A stretch of 64,000 nt of DNA from Prorocentrum cordatum (taxonomy: Eukaryota; Sar; Dinophyceae; Prorocentrales; Prorocentraceae). Position 1 is the stretch's first letter. Each line of letters begins with the position of its first letter. This document shows, piece by piece, positions 52,009 to 63,474 of this stretch. The stretch is taken from assembly GCA_963575745.1 (NCBI GenBank), contig CAUYUJ010020282.1:180315-244314 (forward strand). The letters are read 5' to 3'. The position numbers and the translations under genes are program-made. The notes under the pieces are model-generated. The model was not told the DNA's origin. It searched no databases and saw only the letters and a list, made by a program, of their open reading frames with translations.

Positions 52009-52608
52009 GTTTGTCCTTCCTCGGGCGGCCCCTCGCGCGGGCGTGGTGGGAAGCTCGGGTCGGACGAGAGCGTCAGAGGCAACGTTCGGGGTGGACTGGC
52101 TCCACCAATCGTCCACTGATCGCCGATAGGGACCCGATAGCCCAACCGGCCCAGGACCATGGGCATTCGCTATTGGGCCTTGGCGCTGGTCTGTTGGCGG
52201 TGTATCTCGGATTCCAGGTCGATGTTCCCCCCCCCCACCCCCTGAGCCAGTCCCCCCTTATCGCTCCCCTTCAGAATAATGTCAGAGGGGGCATGGACTT
52301 GAGGACCACATGGTGCATGGCCAGTTCCGGCCCCGCTAACCAGCGCGTCCTTCGATGCATGGGCGCCCTTGGCGCCGGGAAGGGCCAGGAGAAACAGCGG
52401 CTGGTCCCCCCCCCCGCTCTTTCTGCTACTGCCAAGGCGCTAAAATAAGGGCCGCTTTGGGTTCGGAAGAGGCTCGCTGTGAAAGATTCCTTGGGTCATT
52501 CCGCGGTGGTTCCTCCAGCACTCTTCGTGCATCCAGGCCCTGCGGGTGCCAAATGGAGGCTCCATTCTTCGTCTGGCGCTCCTTACTTCAGCAGCCCGGC
52601 GGAATCCC
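52009..52608. other. Intergenic, no gene seen
   Basis: GC-rich. CCACTGATCGCCGATAGGGA at 52113 belongs to the ATCGGCGAT word family of 28641. A C run lies at 52225-52241. No motif in any frame. Confidence 0.4.
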
Positions 52609-52697
52609 CCCTCCTCCTCCTCCTCCTCCTCCTCCTCCTCCTCCTCCTCCTCCTCCTCCTCCTCCTCCTCCTCCTCCTCCTCCTCCTCCTCCTCCCC
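52609..52697. repeat. Pure (CTC)n microsatellite
   Basis: About 29 uninterrupted CTC units, the purest long tract in the window, indicating recent expansion. The following 52698-52989 is GC-rich and then AT-richer with no gene seen. Confidence 0.95.
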
Positions 52698-53016
52698 TCC
52701 TTGGTCACGACCCGAGGAGGCAGCCAGAGCCCCCTCCTGGTGCAGCGAGCGGTCCGGGCGGCGGCGCGCCAGGCGGGGTCCCGGTCTGGGGCGCCCCGCC
52801 GCGCCAGGCCGGGCCAGGAGCGGAGGCTCAGCAGCAGGGCTGGAGCTAAGCGGTGTTTTGGAGATGTCGTGGGCCGTCTTCGCTTCGACTTCGTTTTTTG
52901 CGGTAGAGGTGGTGGATTGAAGACAACACGAGGGAATCAGAACAACATAACGAAAACGAACAACACCGTTTAGGTTCAGCCCCGCTCAGTAGGTTCTGGG
53001 GGAGGCTCCCGAAACT

Positions 53017-53790
53017 TCACAACCCGTATAGAGACGCCATCTCGGGGTAGAACACCAGGGCCACGGGCGAGCGGGGCGAAGTGCGAGCAGAGGGGACCAC
53101 CGAGATTTTTTGGAGCCCACGAGAGGGCCCGTTGGAGACCACGAATTGGTCAAGCAGACGAGTGCCCCCCGTAGTAAGATAGTTCCCTTGGGTACCCTTC
53201 GGGGCCACACTGCGCCCGCGACAGGACTCAACAACATCAGACTCGAGAAGCAGACGAGGCTCGAGATTATAATCTCCACCCACAAAGGATGGGTCAGACC
53301 AGAGCTCAAGCGCAGCAGCAATGTGCGCCAGGATGCCGACGTTGGCATCGCTCATGCCCTGGCCGACGTGTAGACACTGGTGAGGTATATGGTGTCTCCT
53401 CCTGGGATGTTCAGAATGCCCGCGACAGCCCTGTGGGGAAGCAAACATGTCATCATGTCCACCTCGAGGGGGTCTCAATCCCAAGGAGGCCCTGACAAGG
53501 ATACCCACCCCAGCAGAGGTCCCCCCAGCCGTGGTGGTGAGGGCAATAGTGAGGCGGAGCTGCCACCCGTGCGCCTTAGCCCAGGACGAGGCTCGATACG
53601 CTTCATCATCTTGCCGAAGGTGATGCTGCAGCAATCTCACATGCGCCTGCGTGTGAGGTAGCCACTTCTGAAGAGTTGACCATGTAGTGCAGTTGAGAGT
53701 CTCGACTCTCACGTCGAAACTGATATCTCCAGGGACAGGGGGGGGTCCAAAAAGTTAAAGGGCTTGAACACATCCCTGGACGGTGAGCCG
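53017..53790 (-). pseudogene. LINE-C endonuclease (EEP-type) remnant
   Basis: VRVETLNCTTWSTLQKWL opens the fold. RLLQHHLRQDDEAYRASSWA corresponds to the QEHH region with the catalytic Glu lost. TTTAGGTSAGVGILVRASLG is the GGxxxGVxIL strand, FVGGDYNLEPR the GDxN loop (intact), and RLLDQFVVS the Asp strand. TSPRSPVALVF replaces the last catalytic His by Arg. A run of eight G at 53739-53746 marks a frameshift just upstream, where VPGDISFDV joins in another frame. It is inactive. Confidence 0.75.
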
Positions 53791-53939
53791 CACGCAACCG
53801 GTGCCTTCTCACAAAACTTGCCAGGGATTCCTGGGGGCCAGCCGAGGCAAGGGACAGGTTCCCGCAGGCCAGGACGGGGCCAACCGCGGGGCAACCAAGG
53901 AAATTGAAATAGGCCTTCGGTCGCTCCGACAAGGATCAA

Positions 53940-55040
53940 TGAAGGCGAGCCCGAACACGCGCTAAACCACGGTGCAGGGGGGGCTGGCGGTAGGCAAGGC
54001 GATCCACGAGCCTATCGAAATCATTGCTAAGGCCTAACAGTACGGCTGGTGCCGCCGACCCTGAAGACGACGACGACGACGACGAATCCGAGGAGGAGGA
54101 GGAGGAGGAGGAGGAAGAGGAGGAGGAGGAGGAGGAGGAGGAGGGGGATTCAGGTGGATGGGAGTAGGAGAAGGCGAAGTAGATGTTCCCCATGTGGGCC
54201 GAGGGAGTCGCAGCAGAGACAGGCAGGGAGCCTTGTGGCCTGCTGCCCTTCCAGCCACCGTGCTGGGGTTGTGGTTGAAAGGCCTCTTGGTTGTTTTCGG
54301 GCCTGTTGGGGCCTCTGTTGGGCCTCTTCCGGGCGCTACTTGGGGCAGGAAGCTCGAAATGTCGGTTCGTGGTCTTTTGGGGGGCCTGCTTGGGGCCCTC
54401 TTGGCGCGTCTTGGCGCTTTTTGGGTCTCCGGGACGCCCAGGGGCGGATGCGCATCGGACCCCCCCCCGCGGGAACCCCCTGGGCCCCCCCCCCCCTTCG
54501 GCAGGGGAGGGATCAAAGGGAAGGGGTTTCCCTTCGACTTCAGTACGACTTTGCTACGGTTTTCTCTCCCTGGCAGGCTTGAAGAGGAGGGTGCAGGGAA
54601 AGGGACGACGGAGACGCAGGGAAAGAGGACAACGGGTGCGTCGACTGAGCGCACGCCGACAGGGGGTCCACACGCCGACAAGGTCGGCGGATATTCTGCA
54701 CTGCCAGTCGCGGGGGCCACGACACCTGTAGTTTTGCGCTGATCGCCACGCGTGGAGGAGAGAGGTTCCGAGGTAGAGTGGGAGTGCCAAACGGATTGCA
54801 GCAGCCGGGCTCTGCCCGCGGCGCAGCGCATCAGGACCTGTGTCAGCCTGCAGGAGCACGGGCTGGGTGTGAAGTGGGGGCGTCTCGAATGGGTCAGGCG
54901 AAGGGCGTGCCCCCGCCCGTTCCGCCCCCATCGCGCTAAGAAAGAGAGCGTTCGCAGAAGCGGCAGCCTCATCGCAGGCTGCCAGCATCTGCAAGACTGG
55001 ATTGGACGGGGTGGCTCGCAGAGCGAGCTCGACCAAGGCT
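53940..55040. other. Interruption within LINE-C
   Basis: Contains a GAC/GAG tract (54063-54150) and GC-rich sequence. The segment 54445-54540 (GGATGCGCATCGGACC, C runs, ATCAAAGGGAAGGGG) is homologous in inverse orientation to 37960-38045. The part 54560-55078 is open on the minus strand (ELALRATPSNPVLQMLAACD, SANALFLSAMGAERAG) and might still be LINE-C protein; I cannot decide. Confidence 0.45.
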
Positions 55041-55120
55041 CTCAGAAGTAGATGCGGTACGCCAGACTGATCTGGCAAAGCAGTTGATTGCCCCCATCAC
55101 CGCGTTGACCACGTAGACCT

Positions 55121-55813
55121 TCATGCAACTGCTGGAGGCTTGGCGGTGAGGGGGTCTTGGTTGGACGCTTGATCCACGTAGGCTGTTGCACGATAACGAA
55201 CATTGACTGCATGAGCTGGCGGAGAGGTACCAGCAGCTCGAGCTGACACAGCACGTCTAGCAGCTGGGGTGAAGGTGACCTTCTTCTCTGTGGCCGCGTC
55301 CTTCTTGTTGGGTCTTGGTACCTCGCCGCCTGGTTGAACTTGGCCATCTGGTCCTTTGCGTTTCTTCCGGAGCCGTTGCACGTGTTCGTCGTGCGCAACT
55401 TTGAGAGACTCCATTTTCTCGACCGCCCCTGAGAAGAGACCCTTGGCCAGGTCATGTCGCTGCTGGTGTAGCTGGTCGCGTCGTTCACGTATAGCTCGGA
55501 CATCATCATCGGAAATTTCGAACTCACCCACGTCGAAGTACCCGTCCACGTCGATGAGTTCCGAAAGGTCGCCCTTACCGTCGCAGGGGTCCCTGATGGA
55601 GACCTTGGCAGGTGGAGGAGGTGGCACTGGTCCTGCTGATCCCACGCCACCCGCAACCAAGCCTTTGTACTCCTTGTCGGCGTCGGCGAGCTGGTCGGAC
55701 AACTCCGCGACGGTCTGGTGTTGCTTGGTGGCCCACACGTTGTATGTGCCAAGCTCCTGGAGCTCTGTGCCGAGCGTCTCTTCCAACTTGGATACAATGG
55801 CGCCACACAGGAG
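55121..55813 (-). pseudogene. LINE-C acidic coiled-coil protein segment
   Basis: About 230 codons open without ATG. It begins ATAHLLCGAIVSKLEETLG, then LGTYNVWATKQHQTVAELSD, a Pro run, DVDGYFDVGEFEISDDDVRA, DQLHQQRHDLAKGLFSG and a basic patch (VQRLRKKRKGPDG). Codons look coherent and it is the longest undamaged stretch of LINE-C. It corresponds to the coiled-coil regions of LINE-A and LINE-B. It ends at a stop near 55121, where another frame continues. Confidence 0.6.
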
Positions 55814-56346
55814 GTGAGCCGTTGCTGCAATGGCTCGTCCTGGGTGCCCTTGCGCAGCTCGTCCAGATGTTTGCGACGTCAGCCTGCCGCTGCGGAGTCA
55901 ACAGCACGCTCCGCAAGTAAGATGAGCTGCTCGAGCTCCTCAGTCGACATGGTCATGCCACGGGCTTGCTGTCCACGACCCCCTCCCTGGTTCAGCGCCG
56001 CCAGGGGGAGAGTCGCGAAGAGCAGGGCGAGGGCGGGACGGGCGGCGTGAGCGACCGCCGCCCAGAGCCGCCTGCGCGCTCTCGGTGGGCGCCTCGGCGC
56101 GGGTCTCCCTGCAGTGCCTGCAGTGGCCCCACGGCAGCAGATTCGGATTCCGCTCCCGCACCGCGCACATGTCCATCTGGCGGAACCTTCTGTGCGGCGC
56201 GAGGGCGGGCGCCTCTCATGCCAGGGGTGGGCATGGTGTTCAGCATCCTCGTCGTAGCCCTCGCCCCCGTTGCGTGCTGCGTGCTTGTCCGTACCCTTCC
56301 CCTGGACCGATGTACGCCCTCCCCTCGGCCAGCCACCGTCTCCCAT
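55814..56346 (-). pseudogene. LINE-C N-terminal zinc-finger segment
   Basis: An ATG at 56346 opens 155 codons: MGDGGWPRGGRTSVQGKGTD onward. RWTCARCGS near 56183 supplies the first CxxC, while LLPWGHCRHCRE in the neighbouring frame supplies the second, so a frameshift splits the finger. The end TEELEQLILLAERAVDSAAA runs into TGA, after which the same frame continues RRKHLDELRKGTQDEPLQQR, again coherent. This gives one stop and two frame changes in total. Confidence 0.5.
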
Positions 56347-56361
56347 GGCTCCCCCGCTGTC

Positions 56362-57780
56362 TCAGTGCGCCGCCCCAAAGTTCGAGGCAGCAAGGCCAGC
56401 CTGGGCCTGGGACAGCTGAGAAGAGATACGACAGGAGGGGGAGGACGACGACGACGAGGCGCGAGAACGGGGGGCCTCCAGACCCCGTGGCGGGCGCTTT
56501 CTGGCCATACCGACTGGGAAACGATGTGCTGCACGATCGTTATGCCATATGTTCGGGTCGCTGGCACGCTGCCAATGAGGACATATCGTACTGGCATGTC
56601 CTTGTGCGTCCCCTTCTAGACCCCCGTGCCTCCTGCATCGGCAGGGCCTTCTCACTGGGGCCGCCGCCCCAACGTGCCCATGAGTATGTGCAGATGCCTC
56701 GCTCGATCCCTGCGCGCCGTGCCGCCCCGCCGTGGACCCTGCTCGTGTGGTCCACGTGCGTGCAGCTCCACGCTGCCCTCTGCGGCCCGCACATACTGCA
56801 GTGCCTGCTGTTCTTTCGGACCTCCCGCTCGGCGTCTGTGCCGCTGCGGCGGGAGGAGGAGCTTTGCTTTCTGGGCCTCCTGCTCGGCCTCGCGGAGATC
56901 CTGCTCGGGACCGTCGCAGCGGGAGGAGACCCTGGACCGGTGTTCCCCGAACTTGCTTGGTACACAGTCGGGCCGAGGTACCGGTAAGACCCTCTTGTGC
57001 ATCCTGGGGAGGGTACCCTTGGCTGTCCTGTTTGTGTTGGTCGACGGAGGGTCTCGTGTTCTTGAGGGATGTTTGTCTGGCCTGGGTCCGGCTTGATCGT
57101 CGATGCCTTGCTCGGGATCGTCGTAACGGGAGGAGAAAGTGGACCAGTGTTCCCCCTAACTTGCCGTACGTCTCCTCCTCCTCCTCCTCCTCCTCCTCCT
57201 CCTCCTCCTCCTCCTCCTCCTCCCGCCTCCTCCTCCTCCTCCTCCTCCTCCTACTCCTCCTCCTCCTCCTCCTCCTCCTCCTTACGGTGAGGCGTCGCAA
57301 TCCGTCGTTCATGCCGTCAAGAGCGATCAGGGGCTGCTCGGTATCCAGCATTTGCCCGTCGGCGGGTCCGTCGCGGGAGCCCTGCTGACTCATCGGCTGA
57401 CTGCCCTGCTCCTTGAGGCCCTTGAGGCTGAGGTCCTTCACGACCGTGCCAAGGCCGATCTTGAGCTTGTGGGTGTCCAGCGTTTGGCCGAGCAGCGCCT
57501 CGAAGGAGTCCTGCAGATTTACTGACAGTGTGACTGCTCCTTGAAGTGTCACGTGGAAATCGTGAACTTGGAAGCGACGTCCCATCACGCTCTCCGGCTA
57601 TCCGGAGTCCACGTCGAATAGTTGCGAGGCCTTGGACCCAACCAGGCTGCATTCGCCCACCTTGACGCCCTTGAGCTCCATCGTCAGTTCAGCTTTCTCT
57701 CCCCGCATCTGCTGCAGGCGATCGAAGGTGCCCTCCATCTTGTTGACGCGAACGCCTCCTCGACGACGCCCTCGCTGGTG
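56362..57780 (-). pseudogene. Unrecognised broken ORF with a CTC/GAG-repeat insertion
   Basis: From about 57780 the minus strand reads KMEGTFDRLQQMRGEKAELT, GVKVGECSLVGSKASQLFDV, then TAG (57598-57600). It continues in the same frame FQVHDFHVTLQGAVTLSVNL, DSFEALLGQTLDTHKLKIG and GTVVKDLSLKGLKEQG to about 57310. This part looks like genuine protein. It then enters the (GAG)n-complement tract (57172-57282) and basic low-complexity sequence that stays open to 56362. Inside, GTLVHFLLPLRRSRARHR and GTPVQGLLPLRRSRAGSP reflect a 204-bp direct repeat (56908-56962 and 57112-57167). I do not recognise the family; it could be a decayed host gene or the 5' part of another element. Confidence 0.4.
57172..57282. 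repeat. (CTC)n microsatellite
   Basis: CTC repeats with CCGCC and CTA interruptions, inside the open minus-strand frame above. Confidence 0.9.
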
Positions 57781-58068
57781 GCTCGACGGGGTGGCCCTCG
57801 TTTCACCTCCTCTTCGAGCTAACTGCCCCTCGGCCTCGCCGCTCTTCTCTGGAGGTCCTTCGGCGTGGTCTTGTCGTAGAGGTGGCCTCAGACGTCCCAC
57901 CTCGATCCCGCTGCGGCCCGCCGCCGCCGGCTGGCGGCCGAGGCCTCTCGGCAGCCAGCGACGTGCCGTCAGCACGACAAGCCGCGTGTACACCCGGTGC
58001 TGCGACGCTCCTGATCAGCGCGCGGCGCTGCCGGCCGCGTCGGTCGGAGGGGGCTGGGCAGGGGAGTG
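57781..58068. other. Intergenic, no gene seen
   Basis: GC-rich sequence with overlapping frames on both strands and no motif. Confidence 0.35.
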
Positions 58069-58340
58069 GGAGGGAAGGGAGGAGGTTTAGGGGTGAGTTG
58101 GGCCACTTCCTCCTCCTGCTCCTCCTCCTCCTCCTCCTCCTCCTCCTCCACCTCTTCCTGACCCTGACCCTCCTCATCGTCCTCCTGGCCCCTGCGAGGC
58201 TGCAGACAGAAATCCACGAGGTCGACTTGACTCCCCTCCTCCCTCCCCCCAAGGAGGGTGGGGCAAGCAGGGGGAGGTTTGGGGGTGAGTTGGGCCTTTC
58301 GGAGAGTTCTATGGGGGGCTCGGTGAGCACTTGGAGCCGT
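58069..58340 (-). repeat. Dispersed repeat (DLVDFCLQP type), copy 1
   Basis: Minus-strand sequence with CCTCGTGGATTTCTGTCTGC and GGACGATGAGGAGGGTCAGG is homologous to plus-strand 59395-59490. The word GGTTTGGGGGTGAGTTGGGCC and a near-identical GGTTTAGGGGTGAGTTGGGCC occur 190 bp apart (58083-58105 and 58275-58297), enclosing a CTC tract. The peptide VDLVDFCLQP is preserved in both copies, but no longer protein is. Confidence 0.6.
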
Positions 58341-58588
58341 TCTGGGGCTCCCTGGCCGTGTAGAAGCATTCTTGCGGCCATGTGCAGGGCATCTTGAGCA
58401 TCTTGGAGACGTCCGAGAGTGAATTAGAAGGCTCGAAGAAACGGGTAGATGCGCTGTAGAGTTCCCTATCAACTGGCATGTTGGGCCCTCGGGGAGGGGG
58501 CAAGGGGTAGCGGGACAGCCGATCATCTCGCACGCCTTCTCACCCCCGGCAAGCGGGGGCCAGCGAATTTACGGTCTTCGTTATCCAC
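58341..58588. other. Intergenic, no gene seen
   Basis: No gene. TCTTGAGCATCTTGGAGACG at 58390 loosely resembles the reverse complement of the spliced leader but is too diverged to claim. Confidence 0.35.
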
Positions 58589-58880
58589 ATCGTCCTCCTC
58601 CTCCTCCTCCTCCTCCTCCTCCTCCTCATCCTCCTCATCCTTCTCCTGCTATCCCTCCTCGGGGAGGAAGGGGAGGAGGAGGAGGAGGAGGAGGAGGAGG
58701 AGGAGGAGGAGGAGATGAAGGAGGAGGAGGAGGAGAAGGAGCAGACGAAGGAGGAGCAGGAGACGAAGGAAGAGGAGGAGGAGGAGGAGGAGGAGGAGGA
58801 GGAGGAGGAGGAGGCGAAGGAGAGGAGGAGGAGGAGGAGGAGGAGGAGGAAGAGGAGGAGGAGGGGAGCAAGAGGAGGAG
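58589..58880. repeat. (CTC)n then (GAG)n, a near-inverted microsatellite pair
   Basis: CTC tract at 58589-58630 and GAG/AAG tract at 58672-58870, separated by 40 bp. The two could pair as a hairpin. Confidence 0.9.
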
Positions 58881-59188
58881 AAGAGCCCCTCCTCATCTCT
58901 TCCCTTCCTCCTCATTTTCTTCCTCTACGGACCCCCTCTCTCCGCCGCCCCTGCGCCCCCCCCCCCCCCCTGCGCACGCAGGGACTCTCGGCTCGAGCGC
59001 GCGCTGTCCGGGGCGCTGCCCGGGGCGCTGCCGCCCGCTCTCCGCCTCCTGCCGTCCCGCCGCCTCCCGCCAGCGCTGCTTCTCTGTGCCTCCGTTCCCT
59101 CGCGCCCGCTCCCTCCGCTCCCCCTGCCCACCCCCGCCGCCTGCTTGCCTCTCTCCCTCTCCCCCCCTCCTGGGCCTCTCTCCCTCTC

Positions 59189-59222
<34 letters not shown>

Positions 59223-59340
59223 CCTCCCCCTGCCCCCCCCCCACGCTTGCTCATCTCCCTCTTCTCCCCCTGCTTGCCTCTGTCTCTCACTCTCTCTCTC
59301 TTTCTCTTTCTCTCTTTCTCTCTCTCTCTCTCGCTTTCCT
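58881..59340. other. GC-rich then CT-rich sequence
   Basis: GC-rich unique sequence to 59140, then (CT)n-rich tracts (59170-59225, 59281-59335). No gene. Confidence 0.6.
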
Positions 59341-59500
59341 CCTTCTCCCCACCCCCCACCACGGCTTGCCCCACCACCCGCCCTGGGGGGAGGGAGGGGA
59401 GGGATGAGGGGAGCGAAGGAGACCTCGTTGATTTCTGCTTGCAGCCTTGCAGGAGCCATGAGGACGATGAGGAGGGCCAGGAAGAGGCGGGATGATGATG
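59341..59500 (+). repeat. Dispersed repeat (DLVDFCLQP type), copy 2
   Basis: Plus-strand counterpart of 58069-58340: CGGCTTGCCCCACCACCCGC, GACCTCGTTGATTTCTGCTT and GGACGATGAGGAGGGCCAGG. Both copies are followed by GAG repeats on the same relative side. Confidence 0.65.
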
Positions 59501-60003
<503 letters not shown>

Positions 60004-60935
60004 GCGCCCTCGAATCGCTTCCGCTCGCTCTCTTTCGCGCTCTGCCCTCCGACCCTTCTCCTCCGCGCCCTCCCCTCCCTGCTCCCCCCCTGCGCCTGGG
60101 GAGCCCGCCTCCATGCCCACGGTAACCCGTGCCAACGGGGCAGCCTACTTGGATGTCCAGGCGCGCCCTGGGCGCGCGCACGCGCTTGCGGGCGATTCGC
60201 GGGCGGGCCGAGGGCAAGGGACGCGGAGGGGGTATCAGGAGGGGGACGGGGATGAGGAGGGCCACGCAGAGGGGGATGAGGAGGGGGACAGTGGAGGGGA
60301 GGGGGGAGGGCGAGGGGGGGGATGCAGGAGGAGGGGCTGCAGGAAGGAGGTGGCGCAGGAAGAAGGGGGAGCAGGGAGGGCGGAGGAGGACGAGGAGGCA
60401 GATGTGGACGAGGAGGGGGGAGGAGGAAAAGGTGGGAGAGGCATGAGGAGGAGGAGGAGGAGGAGGAGGAGGAGGAGGAGGAGGAGGACCGCAGCCGCCC
60501 TGGCTCCTGCCCACCTGGCTCGAGCATTCGCCCGCGGGCCGCCACGGCCGGGGCCTCGGCGCGCGCCCGCCCCGCCGTGGCCCGCGCCAGCGGCGGCGTG
60601 GGGACGGCGCCCCGCCGCGGCCCACGAGCCCCGGAGCGGCCTGCCGCGGGCGCGGCCGCGGGGGCGGGGCGGTCGCCTCGGCACGGCGCGCAGTCGAGGC
60701 GCCGAGCTGTTGGACCACTTTGGGTTCGGGAGGAGCTCGCCGGACGGGGCTCGGGCGAGGATGGGTCCTTGCCAGAGCGTTCCGGGACGCTCTCCGAGCG
60801 TTCCAGGACGCTCCGAGGAGGCCGCGGCGCCCGAAGCCTCCTCCAGATCCGCGGGATCTCAGGGATTCTCGACTCATCTTTACCCGACGTTGTCCTCGTC
60901 CTAGCTTCGTCTTAGCTCGCTGTTCCTCGGGCCCT
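60004..60935. other. GC-rich intergenic with GGA tract and paired palindromes
   Basis: GGA/GGG-rich sequence at 60235-60490. Two imperfect palindromes, GAGCGTTCCGGGACGCTC (60776) and GAGCGTTCCAGGACGCTC (60797), lie side by side. No gene recognised. Confidence 0.45.
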
Positions 60936-61500
60936 TCCATGGTCGCTCCCCCCCCATCGCTCTTCGAACGCCTGGGCGCCTTTGGGGGCCTGGAACGAGC
61001 CTCACTCATCTGGCGTTCTTTATGGCCGCAACATGACAGTTCTGGGTCGGCTTACAGCGGCACAGACGCTCATGGCTGGCCATCACGGTGCACAACAGTC
61101 GCGGCGAAGTCCTGGAGGCAGTGCAGACACGACGTCCGACTCCGCCCGGCCATGCGGGTGCGGCGATCGTATCTCTCCGTGGGTTGCCCCTGCGCGGCGG
61201 AACATGCCTCCGATGCCCTAGGGCGGAGCGACAGCTGAGGCAGGGAGTCCAGTCGAGCACCCAGCCGCAAGAGGGAGCCTGCTATCGAGGCGCGCCAACG
61301 GCAGCCAGCTCAGCAGCGTCACGCGCAGCTGCCGAGATCGAGGCTCCATCCAGCGGCGGCGGGCGCTGCAGAGTACGCTCAGCTCCGGCGGGCATGAAGG
61401 CGCAGGAGCCAGGTACCGAGTTCAGGGTGGGTACGGCAATGTCCAAGTATGCCGAGGATGGGGAGAGGACGAGGAGAAAGTAAAATAGGGAGCAGGGAAG
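60936..61500. other. Intergenic, no gene seen
   Basis: Moderately GC-rich with frames of 66-172 codons on both strands and no motif. Confidence 0.35.
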
Positions 61501-62301
61501 GAGGAAGGGAGGAGGGGTAGGATGAAGAGGAGGAGGGGGAGGAGGAGGAGGAGGAGGAGGACGAGGAGGAGGACGAGGAGGAGCAGCAGCACCAACAGCA
61601 TCATCAGGTATGCGAGTACTGCCCTTCTGCGCGCTTAACCAGCCTCTGCACCACACCCGGCTGGGTGGAGCAACGCTCGCGGTGCAAGTTGGAGGGCTCT
61701 CGGCTTCGTCAGGACTTTGCATCGTTTCGTCGTTGACCAAGCAGCATCAGCAACAGCAGCAGAAGATGCAGCAGCGAGGATGTGCAAGAGGGAAGGGGGG
61801 GAGGGAGGAAAGAGCACGTGGGGGAAGGAGGATGGGAGGGGGGAGTCAGATTTGGGTTTGGCAGGAGGAGGAACAGCGGCAGCAGCAGTACCTGGAGGAG
61901 AAAGCGGAGGAAGTGGGTGCGAAGACAGAGGGGAGGAGAGAAAGGAAAGGAGGGAGAAGCGAGGAGGGAGGCTGCAGGGGGGGAGGGGAGGGCGAGATGT
62001 GGTGGGGTGGGGGGGATGAAGGGGAGGAACGGGAGGGGGGCGCAGCGGGAAATGAGTTTAGGGATCGGCACGATGTGGAAGCATGGAGATGAGCAGAAGC
62101 AGGTGGAGGAGTAGGTATGCACCGGGTGCAGGAGGCGGGGGGGGCGGAGGGCGTTGTGACCGCGCCCCGCGGCCCAGGCCATGCTGCCTCTCAGCGGCCA
62201 CGCGTGCGTGACGGCGCGGAACGGGTTGCCCGAATAACCCAACAGGGGGCTGGGTCATTGCCAGGGCAGCGTCCCCATCTCGATTCCAAAAATTACGTTC
62301 A
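61501..62301. other. GGA-rich intergenic sequence
   Basis: GGA tract at 61503-61582, CAGCAG/CAACAG words at 61742-61775, and G/A-rich low-complexity sequence at 61790-62050. No gene. Confidence 0.5.
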
Positions 62302-62702
62302 ATACGCAGCACCCCGCAGTTGCGGATAAGAGCGAGGGGGCGGCTGGGACGTCGGCAGTCTGCGAGGCTCTGAAGAATCCCGCCGCGGGTGCCTATTGTT
62401 TACCATTTCTGCAACGAGCCCGCCGCAGGTGCCGACTTTTTCGCTATAGCAACGTGGGTGGGTCGCGAGTGGGTCGCGGTTGGGTCGCGGGTGGATGGCG
62501 GGCCGGGTCGCGGGTGGATCGCGGGCGGGTTGCGGATTGGTCGCAGGTGGGTCGCGGGCGGGTCACGGAATGGGTCGCGGGTGGGTCGCGGGTGGGTCGC
62601 AGGGTGGGTCGCGGGTGGGTCGCGGGCGGGTCGCGGGTTTGTTGCGGGCTGGGTCGCGGCCTGGTCGCAGGGGGACGACGACCACAAACAACAAGCAACA
62701 AA
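62302..62702. repeat. Shortened relative of the 1.48-kb element (copy C)
   Basis: Starts TACGCAGCACCCCGCAGTTG (compare 25942), continues CGGATAAGAGCGAGGGGGCG, has two GAGCCCGCCGCAGGTGCC-like units and the GGGTGGGTCGCGG minisatellite (62455-62670), and ends GGGGACGACGACCACAAAC. It lacks the CTC tract and most inner units. It directly abuts the next repeat. Confidence 0.75.
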
Positions 62703-62744
62703 CAAGAAACATCAACACCAACGACAACATCAAGAACAAAAACA

Positions 62745-63310
62745 CCAACAATCATGTTAATTTTGTTCGCTCTTATACGCGTGCGTGCCAACCAACACGT
62801 ATACCCCAAACCCGCGATACCCGCCTTCTTCGTCTTCGTTCGTACCTTTTTGGGTGTATATATCCTCCTTACCTGCAAAGTGTGTATTGTGCAGCCCCTA
62901 AGGCAGGGCAGGAGTGGACGGCTGGAAGGGAAGGACATGGGGGAGGGAGGGAGGATAGAGCACGAAAGAAAGTAGCAGCAGAGGGGGCTAGGAACACAAA
63001 GCACGTAGCAGAGCCAGACACGCAGATCCGGCGATAGACCCTAATGGGTGGGTCGGAAAGGCGGGCCCAGGCGGCCAGGTCGAGCAGGCAGGTTGCTGAA
63101 GCGTGCGTCGTGCATGAATCGCGAGGAAGTCTCGAGCGATAGCGCGATTCCCAAACAAATCGTGAGGGAACCCACGGCGAGAGCGTGATTCCTGAGTGTC
63201 GAGGGCGCCGCGTCTGAATAAATCGTGAGGAAATCCCACGCGAGAGCGCGAAACCGCGACTTGGGAATACATTGTGAGGAAGTATTCGGCGGGAGCCGCT
63301 GTTGCTGTAA
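62745..63310 (-). repeat. Dispersed repeat of about 590 bp, copy 2
   Basis: The reverse complement matches 14560-15150 in order: GCAACAGCGGCTCCCGCC, several TTCCTCACGATTTATTC-type words, CTCGACCTGGCCGCCTGGGC, TTAGGGGCTGCACAATACAC and CGCGGGTTTGGGGTATACG. Identity is roughly 70-75 percent by eye. Confidence 0.7.
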
Positions 63311-63474
63311 ACTGAGGGCCAGGGGCACAGTTCGGTGACACCTCGCTTTCCTTTGTTTTTAAAATAATAAAAACCAGGATGCAAACCCCAGGAACAACAT
63401 GAGAATTAATCCATGCATCGGCTACCGACAAAAGGGCACCAACAATCACTATTCTCCAGAAATGAGAGCTCAAC
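63311..63474. other. Intergenic, no gene seen
   Basis: Moderate-AT sequence without motif. Confidence 0.4.

Larger units (their letters stand above)
52990..56346 (-). mobile_element. LINE-C: truncated and interrupted LINE
   Basis: On the minus strand: N-terminal finger (about 56190-56115), acidic and coiled-coil protein (55121-55925), and an endonuclease (53017-53790). No RT or RNase H follows; homology stops near 52990. Between coiled coil and endonuclease lies about 1.1 kb (53940-55040) containing a GAG tract and a dispersed repeat, so the copy was also interrupted. The same three-domain order as LINE-A and LINE-B supports the assignment. The 5' boundary is uncertain. Confidence 0.65.

Noticed and set aside
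58385-58410. Possible third spliced-leader relic on the minus strand
   Set aside because: Only about 14-15 of 22 positions match with a gap, and it is not at a recognisable element boundary.
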